Assembly: GCA_030847615.1 (NCBI GenBank)
Contig: JAUMIR010000005.1
Span: 246,488,645-246,552,644, forward strand
Direction: 5' to 3'
DNA length: 64,000 nucleotides
Source: Gambelia wislizenii
Lineage: Eukaryota; Chordata; Lepidosauria; Squamata; Crotaphytidae
Of this stretch, positions 18,673 through 29,900 are shown in pieces; within the stretch, counting starts at the first letter, position 1; each line of letters opens with the position of its first letter. The notes beneath the pieces are model-generated. The model did no database searches. It saw only the letters and a list, made by a program, of their open reading frames with translations, and was not told the DNA's origin. A program made the translations under genes and the position numbers.

Positions 18673-20987
18673 TTGGCTGCGAAAACAGGCTTTAAACGCT
18701 GTGTGGTATGCCAGGCCAAGCTGCCCAGTTCTGATGGGCATTCCAGGTGCCTCATCTGTCTGGGTGAGACGCATAATGTCGATGCATGCGTCCACTGTAG
18801 GGCCTTCACACCTCAGGCGAGGAAGCATCCCTCCTCCAGGCTGAAATCCTTTTTATATGAAAAGGCCCTCATCCCTTTGACTTCTTCAACTCCGGCTGTG
18901 GGAGCAGGGGTTTCTCCGCGGGGAAGGTCCCCTGCTACAAAGTCCCCCCAGTCACCGCACGCTAAACGACGTCGCTCCCAAAGCCACTCGAGGAGACGAT
19001 CAGTAGCATCGGATCCGGAGGCAGTGCTACACTCCCACAAGCACGTGAAGTCAACCCTGGCTGGGGATCGGCCTTCGTCAGATTTGGGACCCATTGAGCC
19101 CAAGGATCATCATCGGGACCCACAGGGCTCTCGGGATGGAGGTCGAACCCGAGATTCCTCCGAGCCCTCTAAGGTTAAGGCCCCGAAGAAGAAGAAGGCA
19201 AAGCAGATGCATGCAGAGGAGAAACGAAGGGATATCTCCCAAATTCGATACCCCTTGCCTCCTTCGGTTCCGGCTCCATCTATGTCAGGAGCCCAACCCC
19301 TCTCGCACCACCAGCCCTCTCCTCGGGATCGAGGTATGGATACCGGGCACACCCGCCCTAGAACTCCGACTCCCACACCGTCACTGGAGATTGTGGAAGT
19401 GGAGGTGGGCTCGGCTGAGGAGATGGAAAGCACCCCGCAGGCTCGTGTGATCTCTCCGGCCCTTCTGGTCTCGAGATCAGAATTGCTCCAGGACTCCACC
19501 ACTGCGATGCGAGGAGGTCAGGATGAACCCCTCCTTCAAGATGATCCCCAGCCTTCGACTTCCAGGGTCCGAGAGGATGAGGAGGCATATGGTGCCTACG
19601 AGCTGGCCAAATCGGCCTTTACTACACAGCTGACTCTGCCTTTGACTTCTGCCGCAGATGAACAGATTTTTCGTCTCACCTCTGAGGCTGCTACCCTACA
19701 CTCTGTGGCTTTATCCCCTCCCCGCTTGTCCTTTCACGGCCGGGATAAAGGGACCTTGCTTGCTCGGGAGCCATTGAAGCCGACTCTTAAGGACACGAGT
19801 TGCCAAGTGTCCCCATTCCGACCACCGCCGACTCCTCCACAACGCACGACATCTCTCCATGATCGACGTCGATCTGCATCTCCGACGTCCGAATCCTCCG
19901 CTTCATCTGAGTCGTCTGAGGAGTATCGACCTTATATACCGTCGCCCCAGCCTGATCTTCTGGATGAGGACTCGTCCTCTTCCACTGACGATGTGCGCTC
20001 CTTTGCGGAACAGGTGGTGCGGATGTCTCACGCCCTGGATTTAAAAATCATGGAGGAGACGGAGCCTGTTGACCCGATTTACCAGAGGATCAAATCAAAG
20101 GCTCCCCCGACTACCAACATCCCAGTACTGCCCTCCCTCTTAAAGCTGATGCAAAATTCATGGGAGAACCCCTCGTCCATCCCTTCCACCTCTAAGAGGA
20201 TGGACAGGCTGTACAAGGTTTCTGGGAACGGTATCGACTGGTTAAGAGAACACCCGAGGCCCAACTCAGTCGTTGTGGAGGCGGCACAACCACGAAGGCA
20301 GTGTTGTGCACGGTCCACCCCTACTGATACTGAGGGCAGGAAGCTGGACATAATCGGAAAGAAGATCTATTCCGCTGCTGGACTTAGCTTCCGTATTGCA
20401 AATTACTCTGCCTGTATGGGGCTTACCAGCAGGTTCTTTGGGAACAAATGCTGCCCCTTATCCAGGACCTGCCGGAGGAACGAAAGAGGCTAGCGGAGGC
20501 TATTCAAGCTGAAGCCCAATTACTTGCGGGCCAACAGATGAACTCGGCAAGGCATGTCGCTGACTGTGCAGCCAAGACAGTGGCGGGCTCCACTGCCTTA
20601 CGGCGCCACGCCTGGCTCCGCTCTTCGGGCCTTTCGACTCAAGCTGCTGCAACCATTGAAGACATGCCTTTCGACACCTCAGGCCTCTTTAATGCGTCGA
20701 CAGATGAGAAGCTTGAGTTCACGCAGAAGATGAGGACCACCGCGAGAAAATACGGTATGCCATCGACCTCAACTTCTGCTTACCGCCTCAGGCACCGTTT
20801 GGGATGGAACACATACTCATTTGGCCAACCTTACAGGAGAGGGGGTACGCCCCAATCATCTAGACGCTCCCGCTTCCAGCAGCAACCGCTTTCCTCCACA
20901 TCCTCGGTGAGGAGTCAGGGCTCTGCCTCCCGGTACCGTCTGCCCTCAAAACACAGGTCCAAAGATCAAGGCAGAAAGAGATTTTAA
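18673..20987 (+). pseudogene. DIRS ORF1, gag-like protein (frameshifted)
   Basis: The probable gag (nucleic-acid-binding capsid-like) ORF of the DIRS element. The N-terminus has paired cysteines, CVVC and CLIC, then a His and further cysteines in zinc-finger spacing. A long Ser/Pro/Arg/Glu-rich basic middle follows, then a conserved helical C-terminal part ending in Arg/Gln-rich sequence before TAA at 20985-20987. Compared with the sister fragment, where ATG lies at 12294, the start codon here is TTG at 18673-18675. One base is missing in the G-run at 20418-20421, so the C-terminal part is in another frame. Confidence 0.8.
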
Positions 20988-23935
20988 TTGTGGCTCCTTA
21001 TTTTGATGTTTACATTTTCTTTTAGAATCCCGTTCGGAGACCGCCTGTCGTCGTTCCAGGAAGCCTTGTCCTCCATAACATTGGACCGTTGGGTGCTCCA
21101 AATTGTGCGTCAGGGCTACTGGATCGAATTCGACGAACTGCCTCCGACAGGACTCCTCCGCTCCACGCCCCCCTCCCCGCCCTTGATCGAGGAGGTGCAG
21201 ACCTTACTTCAGAAGGGAGCCGTCGAACCTGTGCCTGCCACATCCGTCGCCATTATTTCTTCTCCAGGTATTTCCTGGTACCGAAGAGGGATGGAGGTCT
21301 ACATCCCATTCTCGACCTCAGGGGACTGAACTGGTACATCATCCCGAAGAAATTCAGGATGACCACTCTTGCTCTCATCCTTCCCCTCCTTCAACATGGA
21401 GAGTGGTTTGCATCCATAGACCTCAAGGACGCTTACTTCCATGTTGGGATACATCCTGTTCACAGGAGGTTCCTAGCGTTCCAGATCGAGGACGAGACTT
21501 ACCAGTTCCATGTCCTTCCCTTCGGACTCTCCACGGCACCGAGGGTCTTCACAAAGTGCATGGCTCCGGTGGCGGCTTTCCTCAGACAACACGGGATCAT
21601 CGTCTTCCCGTACATCGACGACTGGCTTCTTGTAGCGGACTCGAAGGCCGGGCTCGAGAGGAATGTGAGCTTCACCCTAGATGTGCTGCATTCCCTGGGA
21701 CTTGTTGTCAACATGGACAAATCCCAACTAACCCCATTGCAAACTATCCAGTTTATCGGGGCCCGTCTGGATTCGATTTCGGCAGCAGCCTACCTTCCCG
21801 AAGACTGATTCGACACCTTACAGTCTCTGATTCTGGGATGCCACCGATCCCGTCGGATCCGAGCACTGGATGTACAAGTCATCCTGGGCCACATGGCAGC
21901 AACTACATCCGTCACACCATTAGCCAGACTTCGATTCCGTCCGCTTCAACATTGGTTTCTCAGCGTCTTCGACCACCTGAAAGACCCACCGGAAATGCTC
22001 TTGACAATGCCCCGCTCTGTCCAACGCTCTCTGGACTGGTGGCTGGACCCGACCAACGTCCTGTTGGGCATTCCATTCGAGCCCCACCAACCGGATGTTT
22101 CCATCACAACGGACGCATCGTTGCAGAGGTGGGGAGCCCATCTTGGATCCCACAAGATACAAAGTGCCTGGTCTAAGGAAGAGAAGATGTTGCATATCAA
22201 CGTGCTGGAGCTCCTAGCAGTTCAGAAAGCTCTTCGTTCTTTCAAGGTCCTGGTTCGAAACAAGACTGTTCTCCTCCTGACGGACAACACACCGGTAATG
22301 TATTACCTAAACAAACAAGGTGGTACCAGGTCCCCCCAACTGCTCCAGCTGACACTGCACATCTGGAATTGGTGCGTACAACGGAATATCTCTCTCCACT
22401 CCATCCACCTTCCTGGGGAGGAGAATATTCTTGCAGACGGACTGAGCTGTTCCAATTCCAACGTTCACAAGTGGATGCTCCACCGTCGCGTGTTGGCAGA
22501 CATCTTCCATCGTTGGGGGACACCCTTGATAGATGTCTTCATGTCCGCCCAGAACAGACAGTGCGTCCAGTTCTGCTCCAGGGACAGACACAAAGACTCG
22601 AGGGGAGAAGCATTCCTGTTCAAATGGACCGGACCATTCCTGTACCTCTTCCCTCCGATCCCGCTGCTGACAAGAGTCGTCGCCAAGTTGCGTCGAGACC
22701 GAGCAAATGCGATCCTCGTCACGCCCTGGTGGCCTTGACAACCGTGGTTTGCCCCACTGCTGCTCCTGTCCGACAAGTTTTCTCCATCTCCCGAGTCGAC
22801 CGGACCTACTCACAATGCAACAGGGCAAAGTCAGGCATCCAGACCTCGACTCACTCCGTCTGACGGCGTGGAGGATTCGGCCATGAACCCTCGTTCTCCA
22901 TACACTGCCTCTCTCTCTCCTTTACCCCGAGAGGTCCAAACTATTATTGATGCTGCTAGGAAACCTTCCACTCGGAAAGCCTACCTTTACAAGTGGAATC
23001 ATTTTGAGAAATTCCTAGCAGAGAAGGGTTTGGATGTCAAATCCTGCTCGGTATCCACGGTCCTTCACTTTCTGCTTGACCTCTCCAAGGCGGGTCTCTC
23101 CATGTCTTCCCTCCGGGGATATCTAGCCGCTATCTCCGTGGAATTCCAGGCTCGAAACCGACCGTCTCCCTTCCAAGACCCGACAGTTAAATGGTTCTTG
23201 AAAGGGTACATCAACCTCCATCCTCCAGTGCGCGATCCCATCCCGACTTGGAGCCTTGAGCTTGTCCTCTCTCAGCTGGTGAGGCGACCCTTCGAGCCAA
23301 TGGCGTCGACTGACCTCCGTCTACTTACCTGGAAAACTGTTTTCTTAGTTGCCATTACTTCTGCCCGTCAAGCCGGAGAACTTTGTGCCCTTCGCTCAGA
23401 CCATCCATATATCTGCTTCCACAAACACAAGGTGGTATTGAGGCCGGACATTTCCTTTTTACCCAAGGTAGTTTCGAGCTTCCACCTCAACCAACCCATT
23501 GTCCTACCCGCCCTAATGCAGGACCCAAAGGATGAATTCGAGCGCACCCTTCACGCCATGGATGTACGGAGGGCGCTCGCATTCTATGTACAACGTACTG
23601 CTTCGTTCCGGCAGTCACCCCAACTCTTTGTTTCTTATGCCGACTCCAAGAAGGGTACACCAATCTCATCGCAGCGTCTCTCGAAGTGGGTGACCTCGAC
23701 CATCGCTCTCTGCTACGAACTGGCCAAGAAGCCGCTGCCCTCACGAATTCGTGGACATTCTACGAGAGCTGTCTCCACTTCAACTGCATTCCTCTCGGGG
23801 GTGCCCTTGGAGGATGTTTGCCGCGCTGCGACCTGGTCCTCACCATTGACATTCATTTCACATTATAAACTGGACTCTCGCTCGAGGGCCGAGGCTGCCT
23901 TTGGGAAAGCAGTCCTTCTGTCCTCCATCCAATAA
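20988..23935 (+). pseudogene. DIRS ORF2: reverse transcriptase, RNase H and tyrosine recombinase (interrupted)
   Basis: The polyprotein begins directly after ORF1. After a frame change near 21265, RT blocks follow: VPKRDGG, ILDLRGLN, ASIDLKDAYFHV, LPFGLSTAP and the catalytic YIDDWL. Next comes RNase H with TTDAS, NVLELLAV, LLTDNT and GEENILADGLS. A short domain follows with FPPIPLL and VTPWWP, at the position where DIRS elements carry a methylase-like domain; this is inferred only. The tyrosine recombinase lies at about 22886-23935. From about 21265 to the TAA at 23933-23935 one frame is kept, broken only by TGA at 21806-21808 and 22736-22738. Confidence 0.88.
22886..23935 (+). CDS. Tyrosine recombinase domain of the DIRS element (open reading frame)
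   Basis: About 349 residues from the first ATG (22883-22886 region) without interruption. The N-terminal core-binding part includes STRKAYLYKWNHFEKFL. The catalytic domain shows the expected residues: Arg in ITSARQAGELC, the His-x-x-Arg box in RGHSTRAVST, and Tyr in TFISHYKLD. The family cuts and joins DNA through that Tyr to integrate circular copies. In the original element this was the C-terminal part of ORF2, so on its own it lacks an obvious translation signal. Confidence 0.85.
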   Translation, partial: NPRSPYTASLSPLPREVQTIIDAARKPSTRKAYLYKWNHFEKFLAEKGLDVKSCSVSTVLHFLLDLSKAGLSMSSLRGYLAAISVEFQARNRPSPFQDPTVKWFLKGYINLHPPVRDPIPTWSLELVLSQLVRRPFEPMASTDLRLLTWKTVFLVAITSARQAGELCALRSDHPYICFHKHKVVLRPDISFLPKVVSSFHLNQPIVLPALMQDPKDEFERTLHAMDVRRALAFYVQRTASFRQSPQLFVSYADSKKGTPISSQRLSKWVTSTIALCYELAKKPLPSRIRGHSTRAVSTSTAFLSGVPLEDVCRAATWSSPLTFISHYKLDSRSRAEAAFGKAVLLSSIQ

Positions 23936-24172
23936 CTGACTGTAATTATATTGATTTACCTCTGATCTTGTCCTTTTCTGTTTAAGGTATTACCTCTATG
24001 AAAGTTGATTAAGTTGATATTTGCGGAATGTGCAAAATATATATATATATGTAGAATTGGTACTAGGGAATATTGATGTGATATAAAGAAATCCCTTTCA
24101 ATTTAGATGTGACAGGCATAAGTCTACGGATGTGCATGACATACCCTCCTCCAGTGAGGAAGCTTGCTAATC

Positions 24173-24208
24173 TACCCAACTGTGTGATTCACAGAGACCA
24201 CGAAGATG
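24173..24208 (+). repeat. DIRS internal complementary region
   Basis: Reads CAACTGTGTGATTCACAGAG then ACCACGAAGAT, the reverse complement of the outermost left end (18255-18290). In DIRS elements this region templates the missing ends during circle formation. Confidence 0.8.
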
Positions 24209-24355
24209 GACAGGTTGCTAACCTGTAACCATAGATCTTTGAGTGGTCTTCTGTGAATTCACACAGACCCGCCCATCCTCCCCTCTATGTCCTGCTATAC
24301 TTTATGTGCTTAATGTTCCTGATGCTGCTTACTGTGGCGTCTTTTTAGGAACTAT

Positions 24356-24496
24356 GGGGATTTAGGCGGGAAGCCCTTTATAAGGGACCGTTAGGATGGG
24401 CGGAGCTACCACCAAAAATGTATCAATGCACATTCTGCCTAGCGATTCCAGAAGGTTCCGAATGCACTGCGCAGGTGCAGGAATAACCCAATTGTG
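24356..24496 (-). repeat. DIRS right inverted terminal repeat
   Basis: Begins GGGGATTTAGGCGGGAAGCC and ends GGAATAACCCAATTGTG. It is the inverse of the left repeat with a small number of mismatches. Confidence 0.9.
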
Positions 24497-24859
24497 CTCC
24501 TCCAAATGAAAGTGCCTTCAGGTAGAAAATCAGGATAGGAAGAAATGTGACAACCCACAGTCTGGAGTTCCTCTATCACCTTCATCACCTTGTCAGCTCA
24601 TGCTGCATGTGTAGACCAAACCTGTCTCCTTTGTTTGAAAAGTTCAGATTTTGTACCTTAAAGATGCATTCCAAAGAATTAAGAAACAATCAGACATCCA
24701 CAAACAACTAGCTATTTTTTATTTTAAGAACAAAATGTTTTAAAAATAGAAGCTCTGTTAAACTTGTGGGGATGCTAAGTTTCCATTTCTTTCTTGTGGC
24801 AAATCTCTTCAATTTTCCTCAGGACAGTTGCTTTTATAGTTGTTATCTTCACACACAGA

Positions 24860-24975
24860 AGTGGCAACTGTGGCCCTGTAGACTTTGAACTACAACTTTC
24901 AGCAGCCCTAGCCTACATAGCCAAGGATGAGGGAATGTGGGAGTTGCAGTCTTAAGACATTCCCCATTCTTACAT
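24860..24975. mobile_element. Palindromic MITE, family B (degenerate)
   Basis: Left GGCAACTGTGGCCCTGTAGA and right GGGAGTTGCAGTCTTAAGAC form imperfect inverted halves around AGCCCTAGCC. Weak but in keeping with the family at 14838. Confidence 0.4.
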
Positions 24976-25464
24976 TGCAAGTGCCCTAAAAAAGAAAATT
25001 GCTCACCTATCTTAAATAGCAGTTTTCTGCCTCTCAATTTTGTTAAGCAGTGTGGTCAGTAACAGGGCCAACAATACTGGTTTAAATAGAATAATTTAAG
25101 GTAGAACAATGGACAGATGTATAGGTGTTAAAGAGAGACTTATGGGTCCCCTAGTTATTCACAATCTGAGACAGCAAACATATAAACATTGCATCTCCCA
25201 CCACTAGATAGCAATGAGCTGCAAAGAATCTTTCCTGAAGGCAGCCAGACTATCCTAATTGCAACAAATGATGTATATCATAATTTTTAAAAGTACTTTA
25301 GGGCAAAATATGACTGGTAACTAATTTCCAATACTAAAAAAAAGAGCCCTGATTAAATGTTGGATGATTGATACTGCAGGTTAATAAACCCTCCCTGGTG
25401 AAACAGCCTTTTTAGAAAAGCACCAATCCCAAGCAATTGGTGCTTAGGGGCTAGGATGATGGAT

Positions 25465-26015
25465 CAGGCCTCTTTGTCCTTGCTTCCTCCTCCCAAACCT
25501 AGAGCTGATAGGTATTGTTTCTGCTTCTTCAATAGAGGGAGGTGGTATCCTCTGTTTGCAACTCTGGCAGCTAGATCAGAAAAAAATCCACCACAGCTTG
25601 GTGTACAGGTGTTCATCAGGGGGAGTGGGTATTGACTGGATGTGTTTACTACATTAAAAACGCAGTAATCAATACATAGCCTCAGGCAGTCATCTTTTTT
25701 ATATCTAAATAATACTGTGGCCCCCAAAGCTCACGTGGTGGGTCTAATGAATCCTTGGACCACATTTTTGTCTATGTACTTTCTTTGTGCATCCATCTGA
25801 GCCAGGGTCATAGAATGTAATTTTGATTTGGGGAGCTTCACACCCAGGACCAGTTCTATAGCACAGTCTGAGGGCCAGTGAGGGGGAAGTATATCACATT
25901 CCTTCTCTTCAAACACCATCTGCCACTTTTGATACTCCACTGGCAGTTCACTCACTTCCCCCATAACAATGGCCACCAAACAAAATGTTCTCAGCCTTTT
26001 CGTGTTGCACTTCAT
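25465..26015 (-). mobile_element. Ty3/gypsy retrotransposon reverse-transcriptase fragment
   Basis: The minus strand encodes, in two frames, the start of a Ty3/gypsy RT. The upstream part has CDILPPHWPSDCAIEL then KYIDKNVVQGFIRP. The continuation has VLFRYKKDDCLRLCIDY and YPLPLM, the usual RT opening. There is a stop and frame change near 25730 and truncation on both sides. No LTR is identified. Confidence 0.75.
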
Positions 26016-26603
26016 CAGAAGGATTTACGGGTCATTCCCAATGAGTTCAAACCTGCCCCTCACACAATGTTTTTGGATGCAAGCTGGGTAGGAAAATGTA
26101 ATAATTTCCTTAATTGATGGGCTTTTGGCACCAAGACCTTACCTCTATCAATGAATTGTTGCTGTGTGCATCTATATCCTGAGACAATAAAGCATTTCAA
26201 GTGATGCCTATTCTGGTGAGTGGATGTTGACGGAGTTCATCACAGCACCCATTTCTGTGCACGCTTCCTCATCCCATGCAGAAACTGGCTGCCTTCTGCA
26301 TAGGCCTTATGGACCTAACATAACAGTTTTGAAAACATTATAATGGAGTCAGGAGCTATATACAGTTATTACAACACAATCTCACAACACAAACTGATTT
26401 TGGCTGTATAGCATAAAAATGCAGACTTTGAACCTCCAGCCTTAATTTAACCAATATCAGATGGATGATCAAATCTAGCGTCTTTCAGTATCATGAAGTT
26501 GTATGTCTCTTCTGTTGCTGAGCTATTTTTACAAGTACTAAATGCTCCCCTCCATCCATATTACAGCAAGAGTAAAATTGTGACTAGCGTGTAACCTACA
26601 ATA

Positions 26604-26975
26604 CAGTTATCCCTTCATATTCACTGGGGGTTGGTTCCAGGACCCCCATGGATACCAAAATCCGTGAATACTGAAGTCCCATTATATGCAATGGCATAGC
26701 AAAATGGTGTCCCTTATACAAGATGGCAAAATCAAGGTTTGCTTTTTGGATTATTATTTTTTTAAAGAATATTTTCGAATCATGAATACTTAAATCCATG
26801 GATACTAATCCTTTATAATTTAATATTATTTTAAGGGATGGGTGGGCTAGGGTATTGTAATTATGGAGTTTTTATATTGTAAGCCGCCCCGATTGCGTTG
26901 CAGAGGGGCAGGATAGAAATAAAATATTATCATTATTATTATTATACCAAATCTGTGGATATGGAGGGACAACTG
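26604..26975 (+). mobile_element. Tigger-like MITE, split by a nested insertion
   Basis: Left end CAGTTATCCCTTCATATTCA and right end GGATATGGAGGGACAACTG, both abutting TA (26602-26603 and 26976-26977). The internal AAATGGTGTCCCTTATACAA matches the copy at 12352. The element is split by 26806-26945. Confidence 0.85.
26806..26945 (+). repeat. LINE/SINE 3' tail nested in the MITE
   Basis: Contains TTGTAAGCCGCCCCGATTGC then GTTGCAGAGGGGCAGGATAG, AATAAA and an (ATT)n tail. A reverse-orientation relative lies at 40973-41057. The host MITE sequence ATAC occurs on both sides, suggesting a short target duplication. Confidence 0.6.
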
Positions 26976-26977
26976 TA

Positions 26978-29900
26978 TGCTAAAATGCACCAGCTTCACT
27001 TCTGACGGGAGGGTGCTTGTAATGCAAGTAACTGTAATGGCTTGTAATATTTTATTTATTGCACACAAGCTGATTCACAACAAAGTGACATATGGTATAT
27101 CCACCTGTTCTTTCTCTGTTAGGAAACTAGCATCCCCATGAAAAGTGTCTCAGAGCTCAGAGGGAAAGTCCACAGTACTTAAAAATTTTACAATCACGGT
27201 CACAGCACCAAGATAGTCCAGACAAACAGAAATTACTGAAGGAAAGTTGTCCGGCTAGAATTTCACAGACAATTATCTCTCAAAAGCTCTGCTTCAGGGC
27301 CAGAAATACACACTGGTGAGAAAGTTAAACCTCAGTCCTCATAGGTGCAAGAAGAGTTGATTGGCCTGCAGTTAGTAAGCAGGCATCTCAGGTTGACTCT
27401 GGCATTAAGGAGTGAAATACCCAATAAACATCACCAATCTGTAACAGAATGGAGCGGGAAGCCAAAATGTAAATGTAGCATTAAAACAGCATTTGAGGAC
27501 CAGGTTCTTTATCACCTACTCTGGTTTTTGTATCATTCCTCCATAGTGCAGTAAAGTGACAGCAAAGAAGAGTGTCTGTACCAAGGGGGGAATAGATGCC
27601 ATGGCATATTTCATCTCACCACAGGTTTTCAGTTGTGGTTGAGGAGCACTTTGTTCTTTGCCTACCTAGGCAATATGGGGAAACAACACAACATTGTTCA
27701 CTACAATGCCCAATAAATGGATCCCTAAAATAAAATCCAGACCTGTCTTTTAAAAAAAGAAAGTTGGGTAGAACTGGATCCAAAACTTCCTTTCTTGTTC
27801 AGCTCCACCTGATTACGTGTATAACAATATGGCCTTTAAAACCAGGTCATGGAATCCTAAAACCAACGGCAATGGTACTCCACTAAGACAGGATGCTCTC
27901 AGGCAGTATGCTTGACACAAAAGGATGTTGGATCCACATGCAAACAAAAGCATAACCACGTGAAAAAAGAACCAGGCATCTTACCAGTACACTCATACTG
28001 CTTCCTGTATCCTTCGCTAATATGTTCTCTCTGCCAATTTTTATTCCATGACAAATAAGACTTAGTACTACACAGTGCAGACCGAGCAGCATAAATAAAT
28101 AAATAGATAAATAAATAAATAGATAAATAAATAAGGAAAAGGGAAAGGTATTCCTTTCACCTTATTTACTCTTAGTGGATGATTGCCCGTTACTCCATAT
28201 TACCAAAAAAAGGCTGTTGTCAAAACAGAGCACCAGTTTCTTCAAATCATGCAAGTCTATCGCCAAGAGAAAAAAAACAAGAGCCTTAGTGGAACGGAGA
28301 TTGTTGACAAACCCTGTTATCACCGGTGAGTTAAATGTCTCAGTCAAGAAGGATCTTTCACTCCTTCTCTGGACAAAATCAAATGTGTCCCATTTGCGCA
28401 GTCAGCACATGATGCAATGAGGTTGAAGCACAGAGGTAGACATTTTCAGCATGGAAAAAGATGGCTCCTTTCTTCTTTAAAGAGTGCAGGTACCACCCTA
28501 GAAATGCGTCTCAAGAGGGAGTTATTTTATCTCTGCTGAGGGGCAAAAGAACAGTTGCTTTCACATGCTTTTTAATAAGGTAAACGTGGGTTTAAAACAA
28601 CCTCCTATTTCAAGAGCGGGGGAGAGTGGTATACTCCAAGGCCTGACACATGGAAGCTGTATCAGCACAGTCTCTTTTTAAATCACAGACACTGGGATCT
28701 GTCAAGCATCAAACAAGCCAAAACCTCTGTTTTCTCATGACTCACAGAAGCACTAAGGGCAAAGTGAAGTCCACAGAGAATGCCAGTAACCATACAAAAG
28801 AGTATATGATTTCGCCTACAAAAGTAGCAATGTGGCTGAATTTTGAGACACTGTGAATTTTTTAAAAAGAACCTGTAAAGGAAACAGATTCCCTTTCCCC
28901 CAAAAAAGGAAGTTCTTGCTGTTTAATTTGTCCTTGCAGATGGTTTTGAGCTCTTCATATTGAGCTCTGCTCTGACGAGTTTACTAAAGGAATATAGAAA
29001 AAAAACCGTATTAAGAAAAATGGTGCCCTTCATCTGCCCTTGACTGAAATAGCCTGGCACAGCTACAGCACCCTGAGTGACAACGTATTAAGCAGAGGCA
29101 CAGATTTTTGAATGGCCAGATGGTGAGCCTGTGTGTGGACTGTACCCCTTTAGCTTGCAAGTAGGAAACAACATTACTGCGTGTTTCTCCATACAGCTTC
29201 CCTCCACACCAACTCTGTGTACAGAAAGTTGGTTGCACATCATAATCACTGTGCCTACTTTCTAGATGGAGGAATTTCTGAAGGGAGAAACACCTATTGT
29301 GGGAGCCCACACTTGCAGTTGGAAGGGTTATAGTCCACCCACAAGTTTACCAACAGAATTAGGCCCAACTTAGCACCATCAATAGTGCTCCTCTCTCTTT
29401 GCTCAGCATTGACATTATGGCTGGTTTACCCCTTGCTGAATGGGCAGCAGCCCAAGGTAGATATAGAGGACCTGAACAGCTTACAGATAACAGGGCAGGC
29501 AAGTTATATTGTACTTTCAAGTTGGTAGCTGTCTCTTCTCTCCCCCACCCCTCCCAATTCCCAATAGGCAGTGCTGGTAGGAGGCACCTCAGTAAGGAGA
29601 GGGCAGAGAATGAGAAAAGTGACCAAGGTTAAGAAATGGGAGGCATGTAATGTTTGTTCCTCCTGTTGTGGAAAAGAACAGCTCATGAAAATAATGGGGA
29701 AGGACACATTTTAGAAAGTGCAATTAGGCACTCAGATGATACTTTCTCTCCTGCTAGAGTACTATAATCCTGTACAACAAAAAGTAAGGGCTCTGGAGCC
29801 ATAGTAAATTAAGTGGCCACATGAGAAAATCTATAAAATAGGAATTATTGGGGATTTTTAGATAGGGTGTGGAAAGAGTTTGGAATAGTCAATGAGAGTT

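Larger units (their letters stand above)
18252..24496 (+). mobile_element. DIRS-type tyrosine-recombinase retrotransposon, nearly full length
   Basis: About 6.2 kb. It has inverted rather than direct terminal repeats (18283-18421 against 24356-24494). An internal segment near 24173-24208 is complementary to the extreme left end. There are gag, RT, RNase H and tyrosine-recombinase domains in order, and no integrase or protease is seen. This set defines the DIRS group, which copies through a circle and integrates by a site-specific recombinase. Codon and CpG richness differ sharply from the AT-rich flanks. Frameshifts near 20420 and 21265 and TGA stops at 21806 and 22736 make it inactive. Confidence 0.93.
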
